From an uncultured Acetatifactor sp. (lineage in GTDB: Bacteria; Bacillota; Clostridia; Lachnospirales; Lachnospiraceae), in NCBI GenBank assembly GCA_910579755.1, contig CAJTVB010000029.1, positions 1 to 43,350 of the forward strand: a stretch of 43,350 bases of DNA, read 5' to 3'. Below are positions 16,451 through 26,135 of this stretch, piece by piece. Under the pieces are notes generated by a model. The model was not told the DNA's origin. It ran no database searches and was given only the letters and a program-made list of their open reading frames with translations. The stretch's first letter is position 1. The number at the start of each line of letters is the position of its first letter. The position numbers were made by a program, and so were the translations under genes.

Positions 16451-19399
16451 ATGAAAGACTCTGTGAAGAAATGGATCCTGGCAGGAGGAGTGGTTGCAGT
16501 TATAGCTGTATTACTCCTCATAAGGAGTCTGCGAGGTGTGGAGGACTTCCATGAAAAGTATGACGGCTGGGATTTGACCGTCGATGTGGAGGGGGCGGTC
16601 AGGGAGGGCACATATACCCGTTATCTCAATGCTCACAAGGATGCGGCATATCCGGAGCAGAGCGTGGAGGTTTCGGCAGCAGATTATGTGTCGGGCCGGG
16701 ATGTGGAGGTTTATCACAGCTTTGAGGGAGTGGAAGACGCGTTGTACACAGGCGAGAAATCCTCCGTAACCTGGGAGGTGGATGTGCCCGCCGCCGGTTT
16801 TTACAATATCTATGTGAAATATATGACTGTAAAATCCAGGGGCGTTGCGGTGGAGAGAGCTCTTTATATAAATGGGGAGCTGCCCTTTGAAGATGCGGCA
16901 AATATGACATTTACCAGACTGTGGACAGACGGAGGAGAGGTCCGTGTGGACAATCAGGGTAATGAGATCCGCCCTGCACAGGTGGAGGTGTATGAATGGC
17001 AGTCCAGCTTTTTTCGGGATGATATGGGATATATTGTGGAACCATATCAGTTTTATCTGGAAAAGGGAAAAAACGAGATTACCCTGGAGGCTGTAAATGA
17101 ACCTATGGTGATCGGCGGATTGACCCTGGCGGCTGTGGGAGAGGCGATGTCCTATGAAACATATCTGGCGGGCCAGACGGGGAAAGAGGCCTCCGGGGAG
17201 GGCCTGGCCTATGTAGAGCTGGTGCAGGGTGAGGATTCTGTGCTGCGTTCCGAATCTTCGCTGTATGCAAAATATGACAGATCCTCCCCCAATACTTCCC
17301 CCTACAGCGTGACGAAGACCATTCTCAACTATGTGGGAGGAGATGCCTGGAACAGTGCCGGACAGTGGATTCAGTGGAATCTGGAAGTGCCCGAGGACGG
17401 TTTTTACCATATTACCGTCAAGGGCCGTCAGAATTATGCCAGAGGAAGCATATCCGGCAGATGCCTGTACATAGACGGCCAGATTCCTTTTGACGAGATG
17501 AAGGAAATTTCCTTTGAATACAGTAATGACTGGAACTGCATGACACTTTCCGATCAGGAGGGAAATCCCTATCGATTTTATCTGACGGCCGGAACCCATA
17601 CTCTCAGGTTGGAGGCTACGCTGGGAGGCATGGGAAGCATTCTGGAGGAGCTGGAGGATTCCACCTTCCGGCTGAACCAGATTTACAGGACGCTGCTGGT
17701 ATACATAGGCGCCACACCGGATGTGTACAGAGACTACAACCTTGACAAGGTATACCCGGAGATCATTGAGGCCATGTCACTGGAGTCCAGGCGCCTCTAT
17801 AAGATCGTGGATGATATGGTAGCGTTTACGGGGCAGAAGGCAGACAAAATCGCAACCGCCCAGACGCTGGCACAGCAGCTGGAACGGTTCGTGGACAGGC
17901 CGGACAAAATATCCGTGGAATTTACCACCTTTAAGGACAATATTACGGCCCTGGGCACGGCTATTCTGAACATGAGTGAGTCCAAGCTGGATGTGGATTA
18001 TCTGGTGGTCAGCGGAACACAGGCCAAGATTCCCAAGGATAAGTCAGGGGCTTTTGCAAAAATATGGCATGAGGTTAAATCTTTTGCGGCTTCCTTTGTG
18101 GTGGATTACGACGCAGTGGGAGATGTGTACGACGAAAAGGAGCAGACGGTAAAGGTATGGGTGCTGACGGGCCGGGATCAGGGCACTATCTTAAAGGCTA
18201 TGGTGGACGATACCTTTACACCTCAGACGGGAATCAAGGTAAACGTGGAGATCGTGGGAGCAGATGCACTGCTCAGCGCAGTGGTGGCAGGCAGAGGCCC
18301 TAACGTGGTGCTGTCGGTGGGTGCAGACCAGCCTGTGAACTATGCTTTGCGTAATGCGGCAGAGGATCTGACTCAGTTCGCAGACTATAAGGAAGTGCTG
18401 GAATCCTTTACTGCCAGCTCCTACAGGCAGTATCAGCTGGGAGAGGGGATTTATGCCCTGCCCGAGACGCAGATGTTTAACGTAATGTTTTATCGTAAGG
18501 ATGTTCTGGAGGAGCTGGGACTGGAGCCTCCCCAGACCTGGCAGGAGCTGATCGAGATGCTGCCCACCATACAGGGAAACAATATGTCGGTGGGAATTCC
18601 CACGGCAGCCGGCAGCAGCGGAGCTGCCAGCGCCAGCACGTCGATTGCCTCCGCCGCACCGGATCTGTCCATGTATTTTGCGCTGCTGTATCAGTACGGA
18701 GGGGATTTGTACAATGAAGCAGGCACGGGAACCATAGTGGATGAAGAGGCAGGCGTTAAGGCTTTTTCCGAATATACCAAGTATTTTACGGATTACGGCA
18801 TTCCTACCATATATGATTTTGTGAGCCGTTTCCGTTCCGGGGAAATGCCCATAGGCATCACCAATTACACCGCCTATAACACCCTGGTGGTATCTGCTCC
18901 GGAAATCCGGGGACTGTGGGATTTTACTCTGATACCCGGCACGGAAAAAATCGATGAAAACGGCAACAAGTATATAGACAGGTCCTGCTTTATCACCGGA
19001 AGCGCCACCATGATGATTCGCACACAGGATCAGGCGGTGCGTGACGACGCCTGGGAGTTTATGAAGTGGTGGGCATCGGCGGATGCCCAGGTGAGATTCG
19101 GGCGGGAGCTGGAAGCGCTTCTGGGTGCATCTGCAAGATATGCCACCGCCAATGTGAATGCTTTTAATCAGCTGGCCTGGAACGCAGATGATATTGAGGT
19201 TCTGAATGAACAGTGGAGCCAGACCGTGGGAATCCCGGAGGTCCCGGGAGGATATTACACAGGGCGGCATATTACCAATGCCATCCGTAAGGTGATCAAC
19301 GACAAGGATGATCCAAGGGAGACCATTTTGGATTATTCCATCACCATAGACGAAGAGATCGCCAAAAAGCGCGCGGAATTTGGGCTTTCCGTGGAATAG
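16451..19399 (+). CDS. Multidomain extracellular solute-binding protein with twin beta-sandwich modules
   Basis: A membrane-anchored sugar-binding subunit of an ABC importer, 982 residues, far longer than the usual 400-550. A basic start and one TM (about 7-27) anchor it; there is no lipobox. Two related beta-sandwich modules follow (about 55-235 and 250-415). Each has a WEVDVPAAGFYNIYVKY-like strand (the second reads WNLEVPEDGFYHITVKG), a YINGELPF/YIDGQIPF motif and a final strand FYL-x-x-G-x-x-x-x-LEA, as in CBM6/35-like folds. A helical stretch (about 420-545) leads to a family 1 solute-binding domain (about 570-982) with DVLEELGLEPPQTWQELIEM and late VRDDAWEFMKWWASADAQ. The start follows GGGAGGTG. 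It leads the importer operon, with permeases directly downstream. The front modules may hold long oligosaccharides. Confidence 0.85.
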   Translation: MKDSVKKWILAGGVVAVIAVLLLIRSLRGVEDFHEKYDGWDLTVDVEGAVREGTYTRYLNAHKDAAYPEQSVEVSAADYVSGRDVEVYHSFEGVEDALYTGEKSSVTWEVDVPAAGFYNIYVKYMTVKSRGVAVERALYINGELPFEDAANMTFTRLWTDGGEVRVDNQGNEIRPAQVEVYEWQSSFFRDDMGYIVEPYQFYLEKGKNEITLEAVNEPMVIGGLTLAAVGEAMSYETYLAGQTGKEASGEGLAYVELVQGEDSVLRSESSLYAKYDRSSPNTSPYSVTKTILNYVGGDAWNSAGQWIQWNLEVPEDGFYHITVKGRQNYARGSISGRCLYIDGQIPFDEMKEISFEYSNDWNCMTLSDQEGNPYRFYLTAGTHTLRLEATLGGMGSILEELEDSTFRLNQIYRTLLVYIGATPDVYRDYNLDKVYPEIIEAMSLESRRLYKIVDDMVAFTGQKADKIATAQTLAQQLERFVDRPDKISVEFTTFKDNITALGTAILNMSESKLDVDYLVVSGTQAKIPKDKSGAFAKIWHEVKSFAASFVVDYDAVGDVYDEKEQTVKVWVLTGRDQGTILKAMVDDTFTPQTGIKVNVEIVGADALLSAVVAGRGPNVVLSVGADQPVNYALRNAAEDLTQFADYKEVLESFTASSYRQYQLGEGIYALPETQMFNVMFYRKDVLEELGLEPPQTWQELIEMLPTIQGNNMSVGIPTAAGSSGAASASTSIASAAPDLSMYFALLYQYGGDLYNEAGTGTIVDEEAGVKAFSEYTKYFTDYGIPTIYDFVSRFRSGEMPIGITNYTAYNTLVVSAPEIRGLWDFTLIPGTEKIDENGNKYIDRSCFITGSATMMIRTQDQAVRDDAWEFMKWWASADAQVRFGRELEALLGASARYATANVNAFNQLAWNADDIEVLNEQWSQTVGIPEVPGGYYTGRHITNAIRKVINDKDDPRETILDYSITIDEEIAKKRAEFGLSVE

Positions 19400-19409
19400 G
19401 AGGTTTGGG

Positions 19410-20348
19410 ATGAAAGAATATGTCAGAAAATATTTCATGCTGCGCAGGCATAATTTCCAGGTGGCGGTAAAAAAGGCGAAGCGCTCTAAAATGTGCTATG
19501 CGTTTCTGGCGCCCTATGCCATCCTCTTTACTGTGTTTTACATATTACCGGTGGTGACCTCTATTTTCTTCAGTTTTACTTATTATAACATTCTGGAAAG
19601 CCCCAGGTTTATCGGTCTGCAGAATTATATCAGCCTGCTTCTGGAGGATGACATCTTCCTGATCGGTGTAAAGAATACATTTATGATCGCAGTGGTTACA
19701 GGGCCCCTGGGATATATCGCATCCTTCCTGTTTGCCTGGCTGATCAACGAGCTTCCCAGGTGGATACGCACCATTGCGGTGGTAGTGTTCTATGCGCCTT
19801 CCATTGCCGGAAATGTATTTGTGATTTTTTCTATCTTCTTCCGGGGAGATGCCTACGGCTATGTGAACGCGCTGCTGATGGATATGGGAATTATCGACGC
19901 TCCCATACTCTGGCTGGTAAATCCCACATATATGCTTCCTATCTGTATGGTAGTTATTCTGTGGATGAGCCTTGGCACCGGCTTTCTCTCCTTTGTGGCA
20001 GGTCTCCAGGGTGTGGACCGGTCCCAATATGAGGCGGGCTATATGGACGGCGTAAAAAACAGATGGCAGGAGCTTTGGTATATCACATTGCCAAACATGA
20101 AGCCCATGCTGATGTTCGGAGCGGTTATGGCCATCACTCAGGCATTCGGGGTCTGCGATGTGACCATGGCCCTCTGTGGATATCCCAGTACGGATTATGC
20201 GGCCAGAACGGTGGTCACACACCTGTTTGACTATGGCTCGTCCCGGTTTGAGATGGGATATGCCTCCGCCATTGCCACCATGCTGTTTCTTGTGATGATA
20301 CTGTGCAACAAAGCGATACAAAGTCTGTTGAGAAGAGTAGGGACCTGA
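19410..20348 (+). CDS. Sugar ABC transporter permease (LplB/UgpA type)
   Basis: An integral membrane subunit of a carbohydrate importer, 312 residues, with six predicted TMs starting at about residue 35 (FLAPYAILFTVFYILPVVTS). The EAA loop that contacts the ATPase reads EAGYMDGVKNRWQELWYITLP, close to the family consensus. The N-terminal extension before TM1 is basic. TAGGAGG, overlapping the stop of the solute-binding gene, sets the ATG at 19410. It pairs with the permease that begins two bases after its stop. No ATPase subunit is encoded next to it. Confidence 0.93.
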   Translation: MKEYVRKYFMLRRHNFQVAVKKAKRSKMCYAFLAPYAILFTVFYILPVVTSIFFSFTYYNILESPRFIGLQNYISLLLEDDIFLIGVKNTFMIAVVTGPLGYIASFLFAWLINELPRWIRTIAVVVFYAPSIAGNVFVIFSIFFRGDAYGYVNALLMDMGIIDAPILWLVNPTYMLPICMVVILWMSLGTGFLSFVAGLQGVDRSQYEAGYMDGVKNRWQELWYITLPNMKPMLMFGAVMAITQAFGVCDVTMALCGYPSTDYAARTVVTHLFDYGSSRFEMGYASAIATMLFLVMILCNKAIQSLLRRVGT

Positions 20349-20349
20349 T

Positions 20350-21249
20350 ATGAGTAGAGAGAGAAAAGAGACGATGGTAAAGCGGCATAATGTGATATTG
20401 CTGAAGAAGAGACAGCCCAACAGATCCAGAATAGGAGATTTCCTGCTTTATCTGTTTTTGCTGTTGGTGGCGGTGATTATGGTGTTTCCTCTGGTATTCG
20501 CTGTCAGCAGCGCGCTGAAGCCTCTGGATGAACTGTTTAAGTTTCCGCCCAAGCTTTTTGCCCAGAATCCCACTTTGGACAATTTTCAGGATTTGTTTGT
20601 GACCATGGGTAAATCCTGGGTTCCTTTTTCCAGATATATTTTCAATACGGTGTTCATCACTGTGGCGGGAACGGCGGGGCATCTGATTATTTCTTCCATG
20701 GGTGCCTTTGTGCTGGCGAAATATGATTTTCCTGGAAGCAAGGCTTTTTTCGGGATTGTGGTGGTGGCCCTGATGTTTAACGGCTATGTGACAGCCATTC
20801 CCAACTATCTGATTATCAATGCCCTGGGGTGGGTGGATACCTATTGGGCCATTATTATACCTGCATTTGCGGCGCCTATCGGATTGTTTTTGATGAAACA
20901 GTTTATGGAAGGTCTGCCCATGTCACTGGTGGAGGCGGCCAAGATCGACGGAGCTAACGAATGGAAGGTCTTTATCGGCATTGTGATGCCGAATGTAAAG
21001 CCGGCGTGGCTCACACTGATTATTTTTTCCGTGCAGAGCCTGTGGAATAACAGAGCGGCAACCTTCATTTATTCGGAGGAGAGAAAGACTCTCGTGTATG
21101 CCCTCCAGCAGATCCAGAGCGGAGGGATCGCCAGAACAGGCCAGGCGGCAGCGGTGGCCGTGATCGTGATGCTGGTTCCCATTGCCACCTTTATTTTGTC
21201 GGAAAGCCAGATACTGGAGACCATGGCAAGCTCGGGACTGAAGGATTAA
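20350..21249 (+). CDS. Sugar ABC transporter permease (LplC/MalG type)
   Basis: Second membrane subunit of the first importer, 299 residues, about six TMs beginning near residue 33 (LLYLFLLLVAVIMVFPLVFA). The MalG-type EAA loop is EAAKIDGANEWKVFIGIVMP. The C-terminus reads ETMASSGLKD, a typical ending of YtcP/LplC permeases. The stop of the preceding gene nearly touches this start, so the two are translated together. An alternative start at 20374 follows GAGAGAAAAGAG; 20350 is kept because AGGGA lies about eight bases upstream. Confidence 0.93.
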   Translation: MSRERKETMVKRHNVILLKKRQPNRSRIGDFLLYLFLLLVAVIMVFPLVFAVSSALKPLDELFKFPPKLFAQNPTLDNFQDLFVTMGKSWVPFSRYIFNTVFITVAGTAGHLIISSMGAFVLAKYDFPGSKAFFGIVVVALMFNGYVTAIPNYLIINALGWVDTYWAIIIPAFAAPIGLFLMKQFMEGLPMSLVEAAKIDGANEWKVFIGIVMPNVKPAWLTLIIFSVQSLWNNRAATFIYSEERKTLVYALQQIQSGGIARTGQAAAVAVIVMLVPIATFILSESQILETMASSGLKD

Positions 21250-21287
21250 CAGATTTGTGCCGCCAGGCACGGCATGGAGGACAGGGT

Positions 21288-22790
21288 ATGAAGAAAGCGA
21301 TAAGAAGGCTTGGCGCGCTGGCAGCCGCCGGGGTGATAGCGGTAAGCGCACCTGTGGCTGTACACGCGGAGGAAGGTTATACCTATAATTATGACTGGTG
21401 GGGGGATGTACAGTATTCCCCGGATGCATATAGGGTGGCGGGGGTATTTACGGCCAAAGAACTGGGACTTGACAAGGAGCTGTCGTCTCCGGAGGGACTG
21501 TTTGTATCAGGCAGCAGGGTGTACTTGTGTGATACGGGCAACAACCGGATTCTGGAGCTGGAGAGAAAGGACCAGGACAGTCTTGAGCTGGTAAGGATCA
21601 TAGACAGTTTCCGGGGAGGCACAGGCAGCAACACCTTTTCCGGCCCTACGGATGTGGCTGTGACGGAAGACGGTTATCTGTATGTCTGTGACAGGAACAA
21701 CGGAAGAATATTGAAGCTGGATATGGATTTGAATTATGTGCTGGAATTTACCCAGCCCGTGGATGCCACGATTGATCAGAACCAGGGCTTCCTTCCCAGG
21801 AAAATATCCACTGACAGCGCGGGAAGAGTGTACTGTATAGCTACCAATATAAACAAGGGCCTGATCAAATATGAGGCGGACGGAGAGTTTTCCGGGTTTG
21901 TGGGAGCCTCAAAGGTTGTTTACGACTGGACGGATTATATCTGGAAAAAGTTTTCCACAAAGGAACAGAGAGAAGCGCTGGAATCCTTTGTGCCCACAGA
22001 GTATGACAATGTTTATACGGATTCCGAAGGATTCCTGTATGTGTGTACCACCAATGTGGCGGAGGCGGATCTGGACGAGGGTACGGCAGAGCCCATCCGC
22101 AGATTGAATATGATGGGCAATGATATTCTGGTGAGAAACGGCGAGTGGTATATCATAGGAGATTTGTATTGGGGCGAGGGAGGCGGCTATGAGGGACCGT
22201 CCCTGATCACAGATGTGACGGCTCTGGACAATGATTCCTATGCGGGACTGGATAAGGTGCGTGGAAGGCTGTTTGTTTATGACAGTCAGGGAAGAATCCT
22301 GTTTGCCTTTGGAGGAAACGGCAATATGGACGGCTATTTCAAGCAGCCGGCGGCTCTTGACCACATGGGGAGGGATCTGCTGGTGCTGGATTCTCAGGAC
22401 CGCAGTATTACCATATTTACGCCCACTGAATTCGGCAGTCTGGTTTATCAGGCCATAGATCAGTTTCAGTCGGGAGATTATCAAAAATCCGGGGAAACCT
22501 GGAGAGAGGTTCTGACCCTGAATGGTAATTATGATCTGGCCTATATCGGGATCGGAAGATCGCTCCTGCGGCAGAAGGAATACGGCCAGGCAATGGAATA
22601 TTTCCGCTTGAAATGGGATTACGATAATTATTCCAAGGCGTTTAAGCAATACCGGAAGGAATGGGTAGAGGATCACATTATTCTGGTGATATTAGTGGTG
22701 CTCGGGGTGCTGTGTGTGCCTCTGGGGATCGGGAAGCTGAAGGCTATCAAGCGTGAAATAGACACTGCAGATATTTTTGTAAAACCATGA
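21288..22790 (+). CDS. Secreted, C-terminally anchored NHL beta-propeller protein
   Basis: A 500-residue surface protein of unknown function. A signal peptide ends at VHA-EE (about 25). NHL-type blades follow from about 60 to 400, with repeats such as PEGLFVSGSRVYLCDTGNNR, PTDVAVTEDGYLYVCDRNNG and PRKISTDSAGRVYCIA. Residues about 395-455 look like a TPR-type helical hairpin (FQSGDYQKSGETWREVLTLN, then SLLRQKEYGQAMEYF). A single TM near 465-485 (ILVILVVLGVLCVPLGIG) is followed by a short basic tail, so the propeller faces outward. GGAGGACAGGG sets the start. It lies between the first permease pair and the Yip1 protein and is likely a structural or binding partner of the transport complex. No enzymatic motif was seen. 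Confidence 0.83.
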   Translation: MKKAIRRLGALAAAGVIAVSAPVAVHAEEGYTYNYDWWGDVQYSPDAYRVAGVFTAKELGLDKELSSPEGLFVSGSRVYLCDTGNNRILELERKDQDSLELVRIIDSFRGGTGSNTFSGPTDVAVTEDGYLYVCDRNNGRILKLDMDLNYVLEFTQPVDATIDQNQGFLPRKISTDSAGRVYCIATNINKGLIKYEADGEFSGFVGASKVVYDWTDYIWKKFSTKEQREALESFVPTEYDNVYTDSEGFLYVCTTNVAEADLDEGTAEPIRRLNMMGNDILVRNGEWYIIGDLYWGEGGGYEGPSLITDVTALDNDSYAGLDKVRGRLFVYDSQGRILFAFGGNGNMDGYFKQPAALDHMGRDLLVLDSQDRSITIFTPTEFGSLVYQAIDQFQSGDYQKSGETWREVLTLNGNYDLAYIGIGRSLLRQKEYGQAMEYFRLKWDYDNYSKAFKQYRKEWVEDHIILVILVVLGVLCVPLGIGKLKAIKREIDTADIFVKP

Positions 22791-22834
22791 CGGCCCGGAA
22801 GGCCGATATGAGGAATTGAGGAATGGAGGCGGCT

Positions 22835-23497
22835 ATGATATCGCTGAAAAGGAAATGGTCAAAAGAGTCCTTTGAACATTATATTGCCACACTAAAATAT
22901 TCTCTGTATTGCATGACTCATCCCCTGGACGGTTTCTGGGATCTGACGCATGAAAAAAGGGGATCTATGGCAGCGGCCAACACCATATTGGTGCTGACAC
23001 TGGCAGCCAGGATCATGAACCTGCAGTTTACCGGCATTGTCTGTCAGCAGGTTTATTGGGAGGGAATCAATATTTTCCTGTACCTGGCCAGTATTCTTTT
23101 CCCATTCCTTCTCTGGTGTGTGGGAAACTGGGCTCTGACCACCCTGTTCGACGGAAAAGGAACCCTGAAACAGGTTTACATGGCTTCCTGCTATGCAATA
23201 GCGCCCTATCCCCTGTTTCAGTTTCCTCTGATTATACTCAGCAACATAATAACGGTGGATGAATATGAGTTTTATGCGGTGCTTAGCAATCTGTCTGTGG
23301 CCTGGTGCGCGGTGCTGCTGATCACAGCCATGATGGAGATTCATGAGTATAAGGTAAGCAAGACCATATTATGCACCATCGGCACTATATTTGCCATGCT
23401 GATCATGATTTTTATTCTGCTTTTGTTCTTCAGCATGATCAGTCAGGGGATCGCATATTTCGTTTCCCTCTACAGGGAAATCATTTTCCGGATGTAA
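22835..23497 (+). CDS. Yip1-family integral membrane protein
   Basis: A membrane protein of about 220 residues with five hydrophobic segments. The N-terminus carries the Yip1-like start YSLYCMTHPLDGFWDLTHEK, followed by TMs near 45-65, 75-100, 115-140, 150-170 and 180-210. Members of this family sit in transport or secretion contexts in bacteria, but their molecular role is not defined. GGAGG at 22825-22829 with five-base spacing favours the ATG at 22835; an upstream ATG at 22823 is possible. Its place between the propeller and DUF5696 genes suggests that the three form one membrane assembly with the flanking permeases. Confidence 0.8.
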   Translation: MISLKRKWSKESFEHYIATLKYSLYCMTHPLDGFWDLTHEKRGSMAAANTILVLTLAARIMNLQFTGIVCQQVYWEGINIFLYLASILFPFLLWCVGNWALTTLFDGKGTLKQVYMASCYAIAPYPLFQFPLIILSNIITVDEYEFYAVLSNLSVAWCAVLLITAMMEIHEYKVSKTILCTIGTIFAMLIMIFILLLFFSMISQGIAYFVSLYREIIFRM

Positions 23498-23511
23498 CAG
23501 GAGGGAGCGCT

Positions 23512-26100
23512 ATGAAAAAGGATAAGGCAGTGAGAAAAGCGGAGATAAAGGCGGCGTTGATCAAAAAGCTGAAGAGCCTTGCCGCTCCCCTGATCATTCT
23601 ATTGTTTATTGCAGCGGGGATCGGAATCGTAATCTTCTGGCATGAGGAGCCGGAGCCGGAGAAGGTTATCAGGGTAAACGGCTACGAGGGAGAAGAGAAT
23701 GAATTTGTTCTGGAAAATGACAAGCTGAAATTTGTGATGGATGCTCAGACCACACAGTTTTCCCTGACGGTGAAGGAGACCGGCGCGGTATGGTATTCCA
23801 ATCCTCCGGAGGCTGACGAGGATCCGTTAGCCCTGGTGTCGGAGAAAGAAAAGCTGAAGTCTACGCTGCTTTTGACCTACAGCACCATCAACGGTGTGGA
23901 TACACTGTATCCCAATTACACCTACAGTATGGAAAAAAAGATTTATGATGTGGAGGCTTCCGAGGATTCGATCAAAGTGTTCTATTCGGTAGGAGATATG
24001 GAAAAGGAATATATTATTCCACCGGTGATCATTGAAGAGCAAATGGAAGATCTGTTGAAGAACATGAGCGAATCCGATGCTTCGCTGGTAAAGCAGTATT
24101 ATAAAAAATATGACATCAATAACCTGGGGAAGAAGGATAACAAGGAAGAGCTTCTGGCCAGCTACCCCATTCTGGAAACGGAGATAGCTTATGTCTCGCG
24201 TTCCTTAAAGGATAACCTTAAGAGTAAATTCGAAACTATTTTTGCCGAGGCCGGATACACCCTGGAGGATTATGCCAGAGACAAAGAGCTGGATCTGACG
24301 GTAACAGTTTCCGATAAGCCGGTGTTCAATGTGAATATGAGCTACCGCCTGGAGGGCGGCGACCTGGTTGTAGAAGTGGCCATGGGAGAGATTGAATACG
24401 AGGAGGAATATCCGTTACTGTACCTGAGTGTGCTTCCGTATTTTGGGGCAGGCTCAACTTCGGACGAGGGATATATGCTGGTACCGGAGGGAGGCGGCGC
24501 CATCATTGATTTCAACAATGGCAAGCTGGCCCAGAACAGCTATTATGCCAATGTCTATGGATGGGATATGAGCCAGGACAGGTCGGCTATCGTCCATGAG
24601 ACACGGACTTATTATAATGTGTTTGGAATTGCAAAGGGAGAGGATTCCTTCCTGTGTATTCTGGAAAAGGGGGCGCCCTATGCTTCCATTCAGGCAGATA
24701 TCAGCGGCAGGAACAGCAGCTATAACTGGGTGAATGCAATTTACAATATCGCCCGCAGAGAGCAGTATGATGTGAGTGATAAATATAACGGAAAGATGTT
24801 TGTGTATGAGGAGGGGCTGCCGGATGATACGCTGGTGAACCGATATCGGTTTATTGATTCCGGGGAGTATGTGGATATGGCAAAGATCTACCAGGATTAT
24901 CTTCTGGAGAAGTATCCCGGATACCTCACACTCAATGAGGATACGGAAACACCAACGGTAATAGAGATTTTAGGTGCGGCGGATAAGGTAACACAGTTTT
25001 TGGGAATTCCCGTATCCCGGCCTCTGAAGCTTACCAGTTACCGGGAGGCACAGGAGATTTTGGAGGATCTTTGCGGGAACGGCATCAAAAATATTTCAGT
25101 GAAGCTTACAGGCTGGATGAACGGAGGGATAAACCAGAAGCTTCTTAAGAGAGTAAAGCTGGTGGGAAACCTGGGCAGTAAGAAGGATCTGCAGTCTCTG
25201 ATCCGGTTTGCAGCGGATAATGATATGGATTTCTACCTGGACGGAATTACTAATTACGCTTATGACAGCGATATCCGGGACGGATTTCTTCAATACCGGG
25301 ATGCGGCCAGGTTTGCCAGCGACGAGAAGGCAGAGCTGTATCAGTACTCAACGGTTACCTATGCAAAGAGAGAAACTCAGGATACCTATTATCTGTTGAA
25401 TGCAGGGCTCATTGATGAGATGGCCGTGAAGCTGTGTGAGACGGCTGAGGAGTATCAGGCGAATGTGTCCTTTCATGATATCGGAAAAGATCTGTCTTCG
25501 GATTTCACCAAGGATACCGTGGTCTCCAGACAGGCGGCTCTGGACAGCCAGGAGAGCAGGCTGCGTCAGATCAAGGATTCCGGCATGAACATTATGATAA
25601 ATATGGGAAATGACTATGCGGTTCCTTACAGTGACATAATCACCAACATGGATCTCGCAGGGGATAATTATACCATTATAGATCGAAAGGTTCCTGTTTT
25701 TCAGATGGCAGTCCACGGATATGTAAATTATACGGGGGAGTCTCTGAATCTGGCTCAGGATTATGAAGAGGAGCTGCTGACCTCTGCGGAATATGGAGCC
25801 GGCCTGTCCTTTACTTTGATGAAGGAATCCTGTTTTACACTTCAGAATACGGAGTACAGCCGATATTTCGGGGCGGACTACAGCGGATGGCAGGAAAAGC
25901 TGACACAGATTTATACCAGATACAATGAGGAGCTGGGGCATATCTTCCGGCAGAGGATGGTGGATCATGAATACCTTCAGGAAAAGCTGTCATGTACTAC
26001 CTATGAGGATGGTACCAGGGTATATGTCAACTACAGCTATAAGGATCAGACCGTGGACGGGAAGGTCATCCCGGCAAGGGATTATGCAGTGGTCCGCTGA
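23512..26100 (+). CDS. DUF5696 membrane-anchored protein, possible uncharacterised glycosidase
   Basis: An 862-residue protein anchored by one N-terminal TM (about 21-45, PLIILLFIAAGIGIVIF) with the bulk outside. Its order of folds looks like that of some glycosidases. The first is an N-terminal beta-rich region (about 60-480) beginning FVLENDKLKFVMDAQTTQFS and KETGAVWYSNP, as in supersandwich domains. A barrel-like region (about 505-720) follows, with strand ends ISVKLTGWMNGG, DMDFYLDGI (D577) and VSFHDIGKDLSSDF (D656). A C-terminal beta region closes it. This family is regularly seen beside Lpl/Ytc-type sugar importers. AGGAGGGAGCGCT sets the start. Catalysis is not established; it could equally be a binding protein for oligosaccharides. 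Confidence 0.78.
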   Translation: MKKDKAVRKAEIKAALIKKLKSLAAPLIILLFIAAGIGIVIFWHEEPEPEKVIRVNGYEGEENEFVLENDKLKFVMDAQTTQFSLTVKETGAVWYSNPPEADEDPLALVSEKEKLKSTLLLTYSTINGVDTLYPNYTYSMEKKIYDVEASEDSIKVFYSVGDMEKEYIIPPVIIEEQMEDLLKNMSESDASLVKQYYKKYDINNLGKKDNKEELLASYPILETEIAYVSRSLKDNLKSKFETIFAEAGYTLEDYARDKELDLTVTVSDKPVFNVNMSYRLEGGDLVVEVAMGEIEYEEEYPLLYLSVLPYFGAGSTSDEGYMLVPEGGGAIIDFNNGKLAQNSYYANVYGWDMSQDRSAIVHETRTYYNVFGIAKGEDSFLCILEKGAPYASIQADISGRNSSYNWVNAIYNIARREQYDVSDKYNGKMFVYEEGLPDDTLVNRYRFIDSGEYVDMAKIYQDYLLEKYPGYLTLNEDTETPTVIEILGAADKVTQFLGIPVSRPLKLTSYREAQEILEDLCGNGIKNISVKLTGWMNGGINQKLLKRVKLVGNLGSKKDLQSLIRFAADNDMDFYLDGITNYAYDSDIRDGFLQYRDAARFASDEKAELYQYSTVTYAKRETQDTYYLLNAGLIDEMAVKLCETAEEYQANVSFHDIGKDLSSDFTKDTVVSRQAALDSQESRLRQIKDSGMNIMINMGNDYAVPYSDIITNMDLAGDNYTIIDRKVPVFQMAVHGYVNYTGESLNLAQDYEEELLTSAEYGAGLSFTLMKESCFTLQNTEYSRYFGADYSGWQEKLTQIYTRYNEELGHIFRQRMVDHEYLQEKLSCTTYEDGTRVYVNYSYKDQTVDGKVIPARDYAVVR

Positions 26101-26135
26101 CCCGTTGCCAGGCGGCACAGAAAGGATAGTTTTGT

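Noticed and set aside
22791..22805. Small hairpin CGGCC/GGCCG between the NHL and Yip1 genes
   Set aside because: The stem is only five bases with no T run, too weak to call a regulatory element.
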